A stretch of DNA of 64,000 bases, taken from positions 1,240,001 to 1,304,000 of the forward strand of contig NZ_AP029028.1 in NCBI RefSeq assembly GCF_037076565.1. The letters run 5' to 3'. Each line of letters begins with the position of its first letter. Positions within the stretch are counted from its first letter, which is position 1. Source of the stretch: Herbaspirillum sp. DW155. Its GTDB lineage: Bacteria > Pseudomonadota > Gammaproteobacteria > Burkholderiales > Burkholderiaceae_D. Positions 35,424 through 44,773 of this stretch are shown here, in pieces. Position numbers and translations under genes: made by a program. The notes under the pieces are model-generated. The model saw only the letters and a program-made list of their open reading frames with translations, was not told the origin of the DNA and did no database searches.

Positions 35424-35712
35424 TACCAGGCCCATACAACGTTCCGACATCGCCGGTTGGCATTTGGAAACACGCACAAGCATCGCAACCAGTCCGTTGG
35501 CGGCACGAATCTCTGATATGTCTTTTTCTGATGAATTGAATAATTATCTTGGATTGGACTTATTTCTCTTGCGGTTGGATCATCCTTCTGTCGCCGAGGC
35601 CTGTGCCTGGCGGCAAGCGAGAAACCGTCTCGGAGCTCTGCTTCGGCGGGTGTTGATCCACTGGCGGGAATGCCTTCGCTGATTCCCCCAATCTAATTCA
35701 AGGAATTGCAGC
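35424..35712. other. Short gene-free stretch
   Basis: A frame from 35518 (MSFSDELNNYLGLDLFLLRL, 54 codons) has no ribosome site and no recognised match. The segment GGATTGGA.TTATTTCT here (about 35553) also occurs near 32185, after the dienelactone hydrolase pseudogene. The two decayed-gene junctions therefore share a short repeat. Confidence 0.35.
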
Positions 35713-36591
35713 ATGAGCAAGATTGCCGTACTGGGCCTGGGCGCGATGGGATCGCGCATGGCCGCCAACCTCATCAAGGCCGGTCACGCCGTGACCGTCT
35801 GGAATCGCAGCGCGGCCGCCGCCGAGGAGCTGGTCGCCGCCGGCGCAGCGCTGGCCGCCACGCCAAAGCAAGCCGCTGCCGGAGCCGACTTCGTGATGGC
35901 GATGGTACGCGACGACCAGGCCTCACGCCAGGTCTGGCTCGATCCGGATACCGGCGCGCTGGCGGGCATGGCCGCCGGCGCGATCGCGCTCGAAAGCTCG
36001 ACGCTGACCGTCAAATGGATCCGGGAACTGGGCGCGCAGGCAGCCGCGCGCCGCATTGATCTGCTCGAAGCGCCTGTCTCCGGCAGCACGCCACAGGCTG
36101 AGGCGGCGCAACTGGTCTATCTGGTGGGCGGCGAAGTTGATACGCTGACGCATGCCGCGCCAATCCTCACGGCGATGGGCTCGGCCATCCGGCACGTTGG
36201 CCCGTTGGGTTCGGGCGCATTGGCCAAGCTGACCACCAACACCTTGTTGGGTATCCAGGTCGCGGTACTGGGCGAACTGGTCGGCATGCTCCAGCATTCG
36301 GGAGCCGACGTGGCGCGCGTGCTCGATGCCGTCGCCATAACGCCGGTGTGGAGTCCCGTAGCCGGGCGCATCTCTGGCTCGATGCTGGCAGGCAACTTCG
36401 CGCCGCAGTTCCCGATCGAGCTGATCGAGAAGGACTTTGGCTACACCTTGCAGGCGGCAGGTTCAGACGTAGTCGCGCCGACCATTGCCGCCGCGCGCAG
36501 CGTGTTTCGCGCTGCGATCGAACGCGGCCTGGGCGACGAGAACATGACCGCTGTGGTCAAGCTGTCCGCCGAGCCGTCGCCGGCCCGCTGA
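35713..36591 (+). CDS. 3-hydroxyisobutyrate dehydrogenase-family NAD(P) oxidoreductase
   Basis: A 292-residue beta-hydroxyacid dehydrogenase. The N-terminal Rossmann motif is KIAVLGLGAMGSRMAANLIK. The substrate-binding signature is LLEAPVSGSTPQAEAAQLVY, and the catalytic Lys lies in GALAKLTTNTLLG. The C-terminal helical domain includes FPIELIEKDFGYTL. Members reduce small aldehyde acids, including glyoxylate and succinic semialdehyde. It is alone on its strand, with LysR convergent 20 bases away. Confidence 0.9.
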   Translation: MSKIAVLGLGAMGSRMAANLIKAGHAVTVWNRSAAAAEELVAAGAALAATPKQAAAGADFVMAMVRDDQASRQVWLDPDTGALAGMAAGAIALESSTLTVKWIRELGAQAAARRIDLLEAPVSGSTPQAEAAQLVYLVGGEVDTLTHAAPILTAMGSAIRHVGPLGSGALAKLTTNTLLGIQVAVLGELVGMLQHSGADVARVLDAVAITPVWSPVAGRISGSMLAGNFAPQFPIELIEKDFGYTLQAAGSDVVAPTIAAARSVFRAAIERGLGDENMTAVVKLSAEPSPAR

Positions 36592-36610
36592 GCCGGGGAC
36601 ACACGGCCAC

Positions 36611-37522
36611 TCAAGCGCTGGGCCTTGCGCACGACTGGAACATCAATTCGCGCAGCCACCTGTGCGCGACGTCGTGATGCGTGCGCTCGTGCCAGGCAGC
36701 AACCTTGGTAAAACCTGGAACGTCAATGGGCGGATCGAATACTGCCAGCCCTGGCATGCCAGTCACCAGTCGGCTCGGCAGGATGGCGACCATATCGCTG
36801 GCTTGTAGGATTTCGGGAAGGATGAGAAAGCTCTTGACCGACAAGGTGACCTGACGCTGTTTGCCGAGTTTCTCAAGCGCCTCGTCGGTCACACCGCGGA
36901 ACCCACCTCCTGTGTACGACACAAGCGCGTGATCCAAGGCACAAAACTGATTGATGGTCAGTTGCTTGCGCCCCTTTATGGCGGGGTGTCCGTCACGCAG
37001 CACGCATACGTAGTGCTCCTCGAACAGGTTCCGGGCATGCAGGTCGAGAGGAGTGCTTTGGGGCGTTACCAGCGCCAGATCGATATCGCCGCGTTCAAGC
37101 TGTGCCTGCACTTGCTTGTCATCGACCGGCACCAACGCCACTTGCATGTGAGGTGCTTGCAGTTTGAGCGCTGACAGAAGTGGCAACGCGACAGCGCGCA
37201 GCGCGTAATCGGTCGCTGCGATGGTGAACGTCATCCGCGCGGTTGCGGGGTCGAACACGGTCGGCTGCAGCAAGGTACCAATTTCGCCGAGGATCTGCTT
37301 GAGCGGAGCGCTCAACTCCAGAGCGCGCTGTGTCGGCACGATGCCGCGTTGAGCGCGCACGAACAATGGGTCTGCGAAGTTGTCGCGCAGTCGCGTCAGC
37401 ATGCCGCTCATTGCCGGCTGGGTCACCCCGAGTCGGTTGGCAGCGCGAGTTACATTGCATTCGTCGAGCAATGCGTCCAAAGCCTTGAGCAGGTTGAGAT
37501 CAAGCGTCTTGATATCTTTCAT
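36611..37522 (-). CDS. LysR-family transcriptional regulator
   Basis: A 303-residue LysR regulator of the NahR/NodD-like branch, judged from the start MKDIKTLDLNLLKALDALLD and helix-turn-helix VTRAANRLGVTQPAMSGMLT. The effector domain is complete. It is convergent to the dehydrogenase gene and its divergent partner upstream appears to have been lost; only an inverted repeat remains at 37532-37559. Confidence 0.92.
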   Translation of the reverse strand: MKDIKTLDLNLLKALDALLDECNVTRAANRLGVTQPAMSGMLTRLRDNFADPLFVRAQRGIVPTQRALELSAPLKQILGEIGTLLQPTVFDPATARMTFTIAATDYALRAVALPLLSALKLQAPHMQVALVPVDDKQVQAQLERGDIDLALVTPQSTPLDLHARNLFEEHYVCVLRDGHPAIKGRKQLTINQFCALDHALVSYTGGGFRGVTDEALEKLGKQRQVTLSVKSFLILPEILQASDMVAILPSRLVTGMPGLAVFDPPIDVPGFTKVAAWHERTHHDVAHRWLRELMFQSCARPSA

Positions 37523-37531
37523 TCTTATGCA

Positions 37532-37559
37532 AGTTACAAAGAAAGGTTATGGTAACTTA
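37532..37559. promoter_or_regulatory. Inverted repeat upstream of lysR
   Basis: AAGTTAC and GTAACTT are separated by 14 bases, 10 bases upstream of the lysR start. This is a plausible autoregulatory LysR site. Confidence 0.5.
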
Positions 37560-38253
37560 TATCTTTAATTTGTCCATCATTTCAAGAGGCAATTTGAAAG
37601 TACTCCCGATGGATTCGCGTACTTGAGCGTCATGGCTCGGTTGTCGCATTGACATGGAAGACATTTATGGAGCTTCGTCATCTTCGTTGGCCGTCAGGGG
37701 CGCATTGCGCAGGTCTTGCACGGGACGGATGCGCAGGCGCGCAAGCTGGTCAGTGATGCACCTGCCAACACCCCATACATCATTCGATTGGGGGGGGGAT
37801 GCACGCGGCATGAGTGTCAAAGGAACTCGGGAACAGTATCTGGTGAATATGAAATGGAAGTGGGCAATCTGATGGGGGGACGCGCGCTATATAACCGCCA
37901 GTCATTCGATTGTAGGGAGCTCGTCACAGTCGCGGGGCGATATGCAGGTCTGGCATCGCTTCCGAAACCACCGAAGCCGCTAGCGAGTGCAGAATACTTG
38001 CCCCGGCTTGATGATCCCGCTATCAGGCCACTTATGTAATCAATCGTATTTGAACGAGATAAGCTCAATGCCCAAATCAACCTTGTGAAGGCTAACACGT
38101 CGGTCACTGCCTACCAGCGCCCACCATCTATGTTGGCGGGCGCTGGTAGGTTGCAGGAGCTATTGCCTGCACACGAGAGATTGACCCCAAGCGAACGGGG
38201 GGCTACTGAAGTCGGTGTCAGCCGACTTCCTGGATGTCCACTCTTGTTTTATA
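37560..38253. other. Gene-poor stretch next to the tRNA fragment
   Basis: About 700 bases without a supported gene. It includes a 7-codon MELRHLR start that looks like a lost LysR N-terminus (37666), a run of nine G (about 37788-37798), and a hairpin at 38111-38149. A 107-codon frame from 37716 has no ribosome site or recognised match. I read this as integration-site debris. Confidence 0.4.
38111..38149. repeat. 12-bp perfect inverted repeat (hairpin)
   Basis: CTACCAGCGCCC and GGGCGCTGGTAG are separated by 15 bases. There is no T run, so it is not a standard terminator. It lies 105 bases from the tRNA 3' fragment and could be a recombination or replication-related hairpin. Confidence 0.6.
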
Positions 38254-38300
38254 TGGTGCCCCCCCCGTGAGTCGAACACGGCACCAACGGATTATGAGTC
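38254..38300 (-). tRNA. 3' half of a CAU-anticodon tRNA (att-site remnant)
   Basis: On the minus strand the sequence runs from the anticodon arm (GACTCATAATC, anticodon CAT) through the variable loop. A perfect 5-bp T stem follows (CCGTG / CACGG around loop TTCGACT), then the 3' acceptor strand with an encoded CCA end. Homology stops abruptly at the 5' side of the anticodon stem; the D arm and 5' acceptor strand are absent. This is the footprint left when an integrase-carried element inserts in a tRNA gene. It is tRNA-Met or tRNA-Ile2 type. Confidence 0.8.
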
Positions 38301-38390
38301 AATATTTCTTGCCTTCATTGAGCGTCAATGCCCGTCCCACAAGAGCTTTAAGGTCGGCGGCGGAGCAGGGCGCCCAACGCCACGCCAGCA

Positions 38391-40808
38391 TCAATACTTC
38401 CAGTTGATCGCCAGGCTGCCATTGATCGGCGGCGCGTAATAGCCCGATCCCTGCGACACGCTGTAGAGATATTTCTTGTTGAAGACGTTGTTCAGGTTCA
38501 ACGAGACGCACAAGTGCTTGTTGATCTCGTAGCTGGACATCAGGTTAAACACGGAATAACCACCCTGGTAGGCCGCATTGGTCGTGTCGTAGCTGGTCTT
38601 GCTTTGATACAGCAAGCTGGCGCCGACCTTGAGTTGTTCCAGTTGCGGCACGCGATAGGTGGTCGACAAACGCACTTGTTTGCGCGGCACATAGGTGCGA
38701 ACCGAAGCGCCGCTGTCGTCCGTCATGCGCAATGTCACCAGACCGATGCCGGCTTGCCAGTTTTTAGCCAGTTGACCGTTCAGGTTAAGTTCAACACCTT
38801 CCGATTTGGCGTTGATGCCTTCGTAGTAGTAAGTGAAATCAGCAAAGGCGCCGGCGTAATTGGCCAAGCCGGTTTGCTTGGCACGGAACACCGACGCGGA
38901 CGCATTCAGGCGACGTTCGAAGAATTCACCTTTCAGCCCCAACTCGTAGCTATTGCCTTTTGCCGCCGCCAGCGTGGCGTGGTTGACGTCGACCTGGTAT
39001 TGCGGGCTGAAGATTTTGGTGTAGCTGCCGAAAGCCGAGATATTGTCATTGAGATCGACCACCAACCCAGCGTACGGCGACACGGCGGATTGACTCAATA
39101 CGTGCGCGCTTTTTTCTGCATAGCCGGACGATTCAGCCTGGGTGTAATTGGCGCCCAACAGCAATTTGACGCGATCATGCAGGTTTAACCGGGTGGCCGC
39201 ATAGAGGGTCTTGCGGGTATCGGTATAGCCTTCTGTGGTCATATCGCCGTCGTAAACCGGGGACGGGAACGCGCCGCCGAAAGCCTGCGACAGGGGAATG
39301 TCGTAGTAATAGCCGCCAAAGCCCGAATCGGTATTGCGGCTCATCTGCGTCTGTTTGGAGCGAGACCAGCTCACCCCGACGTTGAGGTCGTGCTCACGTC
39401 CGAACAGGCTGTATTGGCCGGTGATGTTGCTGTCGATGAAGGTACGTTTGTTACTGCTGGTAGTCGCCGAAGGAAAGCCCTGCAAACCTGTACCGGTGGA
39501 TGCGTCATAGGCGCCGGCCACGTAGAAAAGAGAGCTGTCGCTGTCGATGACGTCATAGTTCAGCGAGGTCTTCCACTGCCAGCCATTCCCGAGTTGCTGG
39601 TTCAATTCTGCAAAGGCGCGCTGTTCGGTGGAGTCGTAATACGACCAGTCGGCCGAGGTGTTGGTGCCGACGCCGTATTGCGCCTGGCTGCCGTCGGCAT
39701 TAGTCAGGGGCAGGGCTCCCCACATTGCGCCGCGCGCGTGCACCTTCTGGTAGCTGTAACCCAAGGTGGCGGTCGTCGAATTGCTGAGATCAGCCTGGAC
39801 GACGCCATAGACCAGGTCTTTCGTCGGCTGGTAGCGGTCAAGATAGGAATTGCCTTCCTGGTGGGCTGCCACGATGCGTCCGGAAACGGTGCCGGCTTCA
39901 TTCAGCGCACCGGAAATATCGGCGTCGAGCCGCTTGGTATTCCATGAGCTCAACGTGATGCCGACCGATGCCTGGAAGTCAGTCGTGGGGCGCTTGCGCA
40001 CGAAATTGACCGTCGCGGACGGATTGCCGGTCGACACCGCCAGGCCGTTGGCGCCTTGCAGTACTTCGATGCGGTCGAACATGGCGGTGTCGAGATCACC
40101 GGCCTGGGCACCATAGGTCAACGGCACACCGACACCATCGAACATGAAGTTGGTCACATCGAAGCCGCGCGCCGTGAAATAGGTACGTTCGGTTTCCGCC
40201 TTTTCAACCGTCACGTCGGCGGTATTGGCCAGCACGTCATTGACCGTATTGAGCTTGAAGTCGTCCATCTTGGCACGCGTGGTCACCGTGATGGTCTGCG
40301 GCGTTTCTCGTGGCGACAAGGCAATGCGGGCGGCGGTGCTGCTTTCGCGAATCGTGTAGGTATCGGAGCCCTGGGTCGACATCTGGCGCAACGGTGCGCC
40401 GGCCGACACGGTGACTACCGGCAGGCTGGCAGCATCACCGGTGCCTGCTTCACGACGCTTTAACATGAAGGTGCCGTTGGCCGTCTGCTGCAACTGCAAG
40501 TCGCTGTTGCCGATGGCCTGTTGTACGGCCTCGGCGGTGGTGAATTGGCCATTGATGGCAGGCGCCTGGCGCCCGCGCACCAGTTCCGGATCCACCGCGA
40601 TCGCCTGACCGCTTTGCTGGGCAATCTGCATCAGCGTGGTGCCAAGTGGGCCGGCCGGAAGGTGATAGGCGCGCGCTTGCGCGGCTGTGGCGTTACCGGA
40701 GATGACGGCTTGCGCCAGCACGTGAGGCGATGTGAAGGTGATGCACGCCGCAGAGACGGCGAGGGCAAGGGCGAGCGGACGGGGTTGTAGTGAGAGAGGG
40801 TGTTTCAT
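38391..40808 (-). CDS. TonB-dependent siderophore receptor with STN signalling domain
   Basis: An 805-residue outer-membrane receptor of the FecA/FpvA/FoxA kind. It has a signal peptide (about 1-33), an STN domain (about 48-115: YHLPAGPLGTTLMQIAQQSG) that signals to FecR, and a TonB-box/plug region (SPRETPQTITVTTRAKMDDF, then TYFTARGFDVTNFMFDGV). The 22-strand barrel follows and ends in NWKY with a terminal aromatic residue. It is last in the fecI-fecR-receptor operon and should take up a ferric siderophore, switching on its own transcription. Confidence 0.94.
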   Translation of the reverse strand: MKHPLSLQPRPLALALAVSAACITFTSPHVLAQAVISGNATAAQARAYHLPAGPLGTTLMQIAQQSGQAIAVDPELVRGRQAPAINGQFTTAEAVQQAIGNSDLQLQQTANGTFMLKRREAGTGDAASLPVVTVSAGAPLRQMSTQGSDTYTIRESSTAARIALSPRETPQTITVTTRAKMDDFKLNTVNDVLANTADVTVEKAETERTYFTARGFDVTNFMFDGVGVPLTYGAQAGDLDTAMFDRIEVLQGANGLAVSTGNPSATVNFVRKRPTTDFQASVGITLSSWNTKRLDADISGALNEAGTVSGRIVAAHQEGNSYLDRYQPTKDLVYGVVQADLSNSTTATLGYSYQKVHARGAMWGALPLTNADGSQAQYGVGTNTSADWSYYDSTEQRAFAELNQQLGNGWQWKTSLNYDVIDSDSSLFYVAGAYDASTGTGLQGFPSATTSSNKRTFIDSNITGQYSLFGREHDLNVGVSWSRSKQTQMSRNTDSGFGGYYYDIPLSQAFGGAFPSPVYDGDMTTEGYTDTRKTLYAATRLNLHDRVKLLLGANYTQAESSGYAEKSAHVLSQSAVSPYAGLVVDLNDNISAFGSYTKIFSPQYQVDVNHATLAAAKGNSYELGLKGEFFERRLNASASVFRAKQTGLANYAGAFADFTYYYEGINAKSEGVELNLNGQLAKNWQAGIGLVTLRMTDDSGASVRTYVPRKQVRLSTTYRVPQLEQLKVGASLLYQSKTSYDTTNAAYQGGYSVFNLMSSYEINKHLCVSLNLNNVFNKKYLYSVSQGSGYYAPPINGSLAINWKY

Positions 40809-40943
40809 CAGGCGTGTTCCCTTTTTTAGAATGTGGGGTTGTTCTAAGAAAGGGGTAACGCGAGGCGCTGAAAAGTGATCATCCTGTCCGGCTTACAAGT
40901 GTAAATATTGTCGGATGTTTTTTCGGGCGTTGATGGTTGATGC

Positions 40944-41942
40944 TTATTTCAGGTCAATAGTGACCAGCATGCTGCCGTAATTGCGCACGCGCAGCGACAT
41001 CGTTTGCTCCAGCGAGCGCAGCACGTTGTCGGTGTCGTCTAGCGGAAATGCGCCCAACACCTGCAAACGTGCGGCCTCGGGCGAGATGCGAATAAAGCCT
41101 TTGCGGTAGGGGCGCAAGGCGGCAATTACGTCGGCCAGACTTTCTTCATTGGCGACCAGCATGCCGTCAGCCCAGGCTGCACGCCCGCTCAGATTGTCAT
41201 TGATCCGCTCCACGCCGGCAGCGTGATACCAGGCTGCCTGGCCTTTGCGGAGCTGTGTTTCGTCGATACCGTTGCTCACGCGGATGCTGTGCTCAAGCAC
41301 GAGTGCCATCGTACGATCTTCATCGCGCCGCACCAGGAATTTCGTGCCCAATGCCCGCGCCGTACCGTGATCGGTCTGGACAACGAATGGCCGGGCAGGG
41401 TCTGCCGCCACCGTGGCGATCAATTCACCCTGGCGCAAGTCGATGCGGCGTATGCCATCGCGAAAAACGACATTGGCCGCCGAACGCGCATTCAACACAA
41501 CGGTACTGCCATCCGGCAGTGAAAAGCTTTTGCGCTGGCCGGTGCCGGTGCGCAAATCGGCGCTCAATGTGCCCAATGGCCACGATCGGTTCAACATGAA
41601 ACCCGTCGCCAGGCCCGTTGCAGCGATGCCCAGCGTACGGCGGAGCAGTTTGCGACGACTGGCGGAAGCCGGCGGGCGCAGCAGGATGCGCTCCATGGCG
41701 CCGATGTGGCCGGGTGCTTCGCTTTCCGCGTTGCGAATAGGGGTAAATGCGCGTTGCAGCATGCCTTGCAGACGTTCCCAGGCTTGGGCATGCAGCGGAT
41801 TCGCATCGCGCCAGGTTGAAAAACGGCGGTAATCGTCGGGCGTGGCCTCCCCGGAGCGAAGCAGCACAATCCATTCGATGGCTCGCTCCGCAGGGGCATC
41901 TTCCAGCGCGCTGTCGATGCAAGGTTTGTCGGCCGCTGCCAT
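40944..41942 (-). CDS. FecR-family anti-sigma factor
   Basis: A 332-residue inner-membrane sigma regulator. It has an N-terminal DUF4880 domain (RAIEWIVLLRSGEATPDDYR, FSTWRDANPLHAQAWERLQ) and one membrane segment (about 110-125, TLGIAATGLATGFML). The periplasmic FecR domain contains FSLPDGSTVVLNARSAANV and GTARALGTKFLVRRDE. The start at 41942 overlaps the sigma-factor stop as TAATG; an upstream Met is less likely. It receives the receptor's STN signal and releases the sigma factor. Confidence 0.92.
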   Translation of the reverse strand: MAAADKPCIDSALEDAPAERAIEWIVLLRSGEATPDDYRRFSTWRDANPLHAQAWERLQGMLQRAFTPIRNAESEAPGHIGAMERILLRPPASASRRKLLRRTLGIAATGLATGFMLNRSWPLGTLSADLRTGTGQRKSFSLPDGSTVVLNARSAANVVFRDGIRRIDLRQGELIATVAADPARPFVVQTDHGTARALGTKFLVRRDEDRTMALVLEHSIRVSNGIDETQLRKGQAAWYHAAGVERINDNLSGRAAWADGMLVANEESLADVIAALRPYRKGFIRISPEAARLQVLGAFPLDDTDNVLRSLEQTMSLRVRNYGSMLVTIDLK

Positions 41943-42445
41943 TAATGGATGCTGGCCAGCCAGCATGCGCGCATGGCTTGGGTCATGTAACGGCGCACTG
42001 TGATGACAGGCATGTTCAGACGTTCCCCGATGTCACGGTAGGTCAGCTCATGCAGCTGGCTCAGCAAAAACACTTCACGTACGTTGGGTTTCAATGCGCC
42101 GAGAATGGCATCGATCTGCTGGAGCGCCTCCAACACCAAAGCGCGATCTTCTTCAGACGGGACGCAACCGGTTGGTAGTCCGGCGAGCTCCTCAAGATAA
42201 GCTTGTTCAATGTCGCGGCGGCGCCAGAAGTTGAACATGACGCGCTTGGCCAGGGTGACCAGAAAGGCACGCGGTTCCTGGATATCTTGCACATTGCGTG
42301 CCGCCACGACCTGGATGAACGTGTCCTGGCTCAGATCGGCCGCATCATGCTGACACCCGAGCCGTTGCCGTAGCCAGCCCTGAAGCCAGCTATGGTGGGC
42401 ATCGTAAAACTGCGCCAGAGAAGCATCTTGAGTGCCGGACGGCAT
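41942..42445 (-). CDS. FecI-type ECF sigma factor
   Basis: A 167-residue iron-responsive extracytoplasmic-function sigma factor. Region 2 includes AADLSQDTFIQVVAAR, and region 4 is LSQLHELTYRDIGERLNMPV with the following recognition helix ITVRRYMTQAM. First gene of the operon with the anti-sigma and receptor genes. A Fur box lies 24 bases upstream of the start, so iron starvation should turn it on. Confidence 0.94.
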   Translation of the reverse strand: MPSGTQDASLAQFYDAHHSWLQGWLRQRLGCQHDAADLSQDTFIQVVAARNVQDIQEPRAFLVTLAKRVMFNFWRRRDIEQAYLEELAGLPTGCVPSEEDRALVLEALQQIDAILGALKPNVREVFLLSQLHELTYRDIGERLNMPVITVRRYMTQAMRACWLASIH

Positions 42446-42468
42446 AGGTGAGCCAGAATTCTGTTTTT

Positions 42469-42487
42469 AATAATGAGAATTATTGCT
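42469..42487 (-). promoter_or_regulatory. Fur box
   Basis: AATAATGAGAATTATTGCT matches the 19-base Fur consensus (GATAATGATAATCATTATC) at most positions. It sits immediately upstream of the FecI-type sigma gene. Confidence 0.8.
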
Positions 42488-42591
42488 ATTAAAGGAAAAT
42501 AGTGCAAGTGGCTGTTGGGCCACACAAGCGCATACTCAGCAGCAATTGTTCTCAGCCGCCTGATCGGTATTTCAAATCATTAGACGCGCTT

Positions 42592-43629
42592 CTACGATCC
42601 GAACCGATACGATACCGAAACCTGTGCTGCCAAGGGGCGACTCGGACTCAACGTGTAGTTGAAGTTCGATGCGGATCCACCAGTGTAGTAACGTCGATTA
42701 AACACGTTGAAGACGTTGAACTGCGTCTTCCATGGACCAGTCTGATACGCGAGCATGAGATCGGTGCGAGCGTAGCCAGCCAGCTTGAACGTATTGGGCA
42801 AGCTCGCTTCGCGTGCACCCATGGCGTAAACGCCGGCGCCGGCCTTCAGGCCCGGCAGCGATTTGAACTCATACGTAGTCCAAACGCTACCGCTATGGCG
42901 AGGCACATTGGTCAGCGTGTCACCCACCGGAGTGCTGGTATCTGCCCGCACGGTCGCCTGGGTATAAGCATAGCTGGCGATGACTTGCCAGCCTGCGGCG
43001 ATGGCTCCCGTGAGATCGACCTCCAGGCCACGGCTACGCTGCTCTCCACTCAGGACCTGCAGCAATGGGTTGACCGGATCGGTAGTGAGGATGTTCTTGC
43101 GCTTCAGGTTGAACAATGCCACCGAACCGGTAAGTCGGTCCTTGATCAGATCCTGTTTCACGCCTACTTCGATTTGTTCTGCCACTTCGGCATCATAAGT
43201 GACGTTGCTGCCGCTATGCCCCACGTTGGGAGCATGGCTGCGACTCCAGTCCGCGAACAGCGAAGTCTTGTTCCAGGGCTGCCAAACCAGACCCAGCCTG
43301 GGTGACAACGCAGATTGCTCGCCACGCCCCACGACAACATCACTCTGCAGAGACTCATTGACGAAGCGATCGGCCCGCAACGCAAGCATGGCCTTGATTT
43401 CCGGAGTGAGGGTAACCTGATCCATTACATACAAGCCGTAATCCTTGCCACGTCCCTGGTGGGACTGCAGAGGATCACTCGCGGTCAGCCCCGACACATA
43501 GCTGGAATTGAACAGATCCAGTGTCATGGTACTCACCGTCGAGCCGCGACTACCCACTTCCAGATAGCCGTAGTCGGCGCCTGCGAGCAACTTGTGTTTC
43601 AAGCCTGCCAGCGTTACATCGCCTATCCA
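42592..43629 (-). pseudogene. TonB-dependent receptor, C-terminal barrel fragment
   Basis: The frame encodes about 340 residues of a siderophore-receptor barrel (KHKLLAGADYGYLEVGSRGS at the start, RLGLVWQPWNKTSLFADWSR, VFNVFNRRYYTGGSASNFNY, last strand QVSVSYRFGS). Signal peptide, plug and roughly half of the barrel are missing, and a stop (TAA) closes the frame just upstream. It resembles FhuE/FoxA-type receptors rather than the intact neighbour. Confidence 0.85.
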
Positions 43630-43820
43630 TGAGCGCCCTTACACGGCCTTGGGCGGATTTACCCCGAAACAGCGGCTGGCCATGGCTGCTTGACGTTTCT
43701 ACTTCTGGCAAACGTTAGAAATGGGGGGAATTACCGTTGCTCCTTGGTAAATATATTTGTGAATTATAAGTGGAGACCTTTTCCATTCTTTAGCGAGAGA
43801 AATTGGTCTGGGAGCATTAG

Positions 43821-44051
43821 CTATCTCATTGATTTATATAGGCTTAATTTCCAATTATAATTCTCAAGCACAATAGAGCGCCAGGCATTCTGAATTTGCG
43901 CCGGGTCTTCCACGCCTTCGACGATGACTTCCAGGTCCAGACTCTTGGTCAGTGTGACGATGGCTCTGAATAGCCGGACATCCACAGCTTCCTCCAGCAC
44001 CTGCTGCAGGAAGCTCTTCAGGATACATACGCCATCGGGCAGATCAGCCAA
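43821..44051 (-). pseudogene. EAL-domain fragment
   Basis: About 50 residues match the late part of a c-di-GMP phosphodiesterase EAL domain (FRAIVTLTKSLDLEVIVEGV, then EDPAQIQNA). The EAL motif and the rest are missing, and the C-terminus runs into unrelated sequence. Confidence 0.7.
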
Positions 44052-44075
44052 GCTACCGTGCCTGGCCGACTGGGT

Positions 44076-44720
44076 TCACGGCTCATAGAGGCACAGGAAC
44101 AGGTCTACACCTCTGCGAACGCGCCGGCTGATTTCTTCATGACTTGGGGGAGGCAGCAGGCCCATCACCATTTGCCAGACGGCGGTGCCATGCCATAAGC
44201 CGACGATATCTCCGACGGCTTCAGAGGGATCACAGGAGATGAGCCTGCCGTCGGTCATCGCTTGCTCGACAATCTGGGTCAGCAATGCATAGTCCCGGCT
44301 CCGGGCTTCCATGAATATACGGTCAACCAAGCTGGGATATGTCTTGTTTGCCGAGGCCAGGAGCCGCGCCCATTTGAATTCCCTGCGCTGGCTGATGCCG
44401 TTCAGATAGCCGATGCCGAGTTCGTAGAGTGCATCGGACAGCGGTTTGTCCAGGATGTCTGCAAACTTGTCCCCTGGCGTATCAGGCGCTGTCTCGGCAT
44501 CGCGCAACAGCTCCGCGACGAAGGCTTCCTTGTCTTCGAAATAGCTGTAGAAAGTGCGCCGGGCGACACCGGCATTCGTCGCAATCGACTCGATATTGAA
44601 GTCCAGCCCTTGCTCCAATATCAGCATGCGTCCGGCGTCCAGAAGCCGGACTCTGCTTTCAGGATTGCGCGGCCGCCCACGACCTCTCCTTGTCGCGCCC
44701 AACTCGGAATGAACTTGCAT
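44076..44720 (-). CDS. TetR-family transcriptional regulator
   Basis: A 214-residue TetR regulator. The N-terminal helix-turn-helix is LDFNIESIATNAGVARRTFY, followed by SYFEDKEAFVAELL. An Arg-rich AT-hook-like start (TRRGRGRPRNPESR) precedes it. The ligand domain is helical and unassigned. No obvious target gene is adjacent: upstream on the same strand is the diguanylate cyclase gene, which starts beyond a 54-base gap and is transcribed first. Confidence 0.9.
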   Translation of the reverse strand: MQVHSELGATRRGRGRPRNPESRVRLLDAGRMLILEQGLDFNIESIATNAGVARRTFYSYFEDKEAFVAELLRDAETAPDTPGDKFADILDKPLSDALYELGIGYLNGISQRREFKWARLLASANKTYPSLVDRIFMEARSRDYALLTQIVEQAMTDGRLISCDPSEAVGDIVGLWHGTAVWQMVMGLLPPPSHEEISRRVRRGVDLFLCLYEP

Positions 44721-44773
44721 CGTGAAGGCCCCCCATCATCGATTGTCCAGGTGAATTGAAGATGCTCTTTATG

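Noticed and set aside
38111-38149. Integron attC site
   Set aside because: The conserved R/L box bases (GTTRRRY core) and an integrase gene are missing.
38254-38300. Complete tRNA gene
   Set aside because: Only the 3' half is there; no D arm or 5' acceptor strand occurs upstream on the minus strand.
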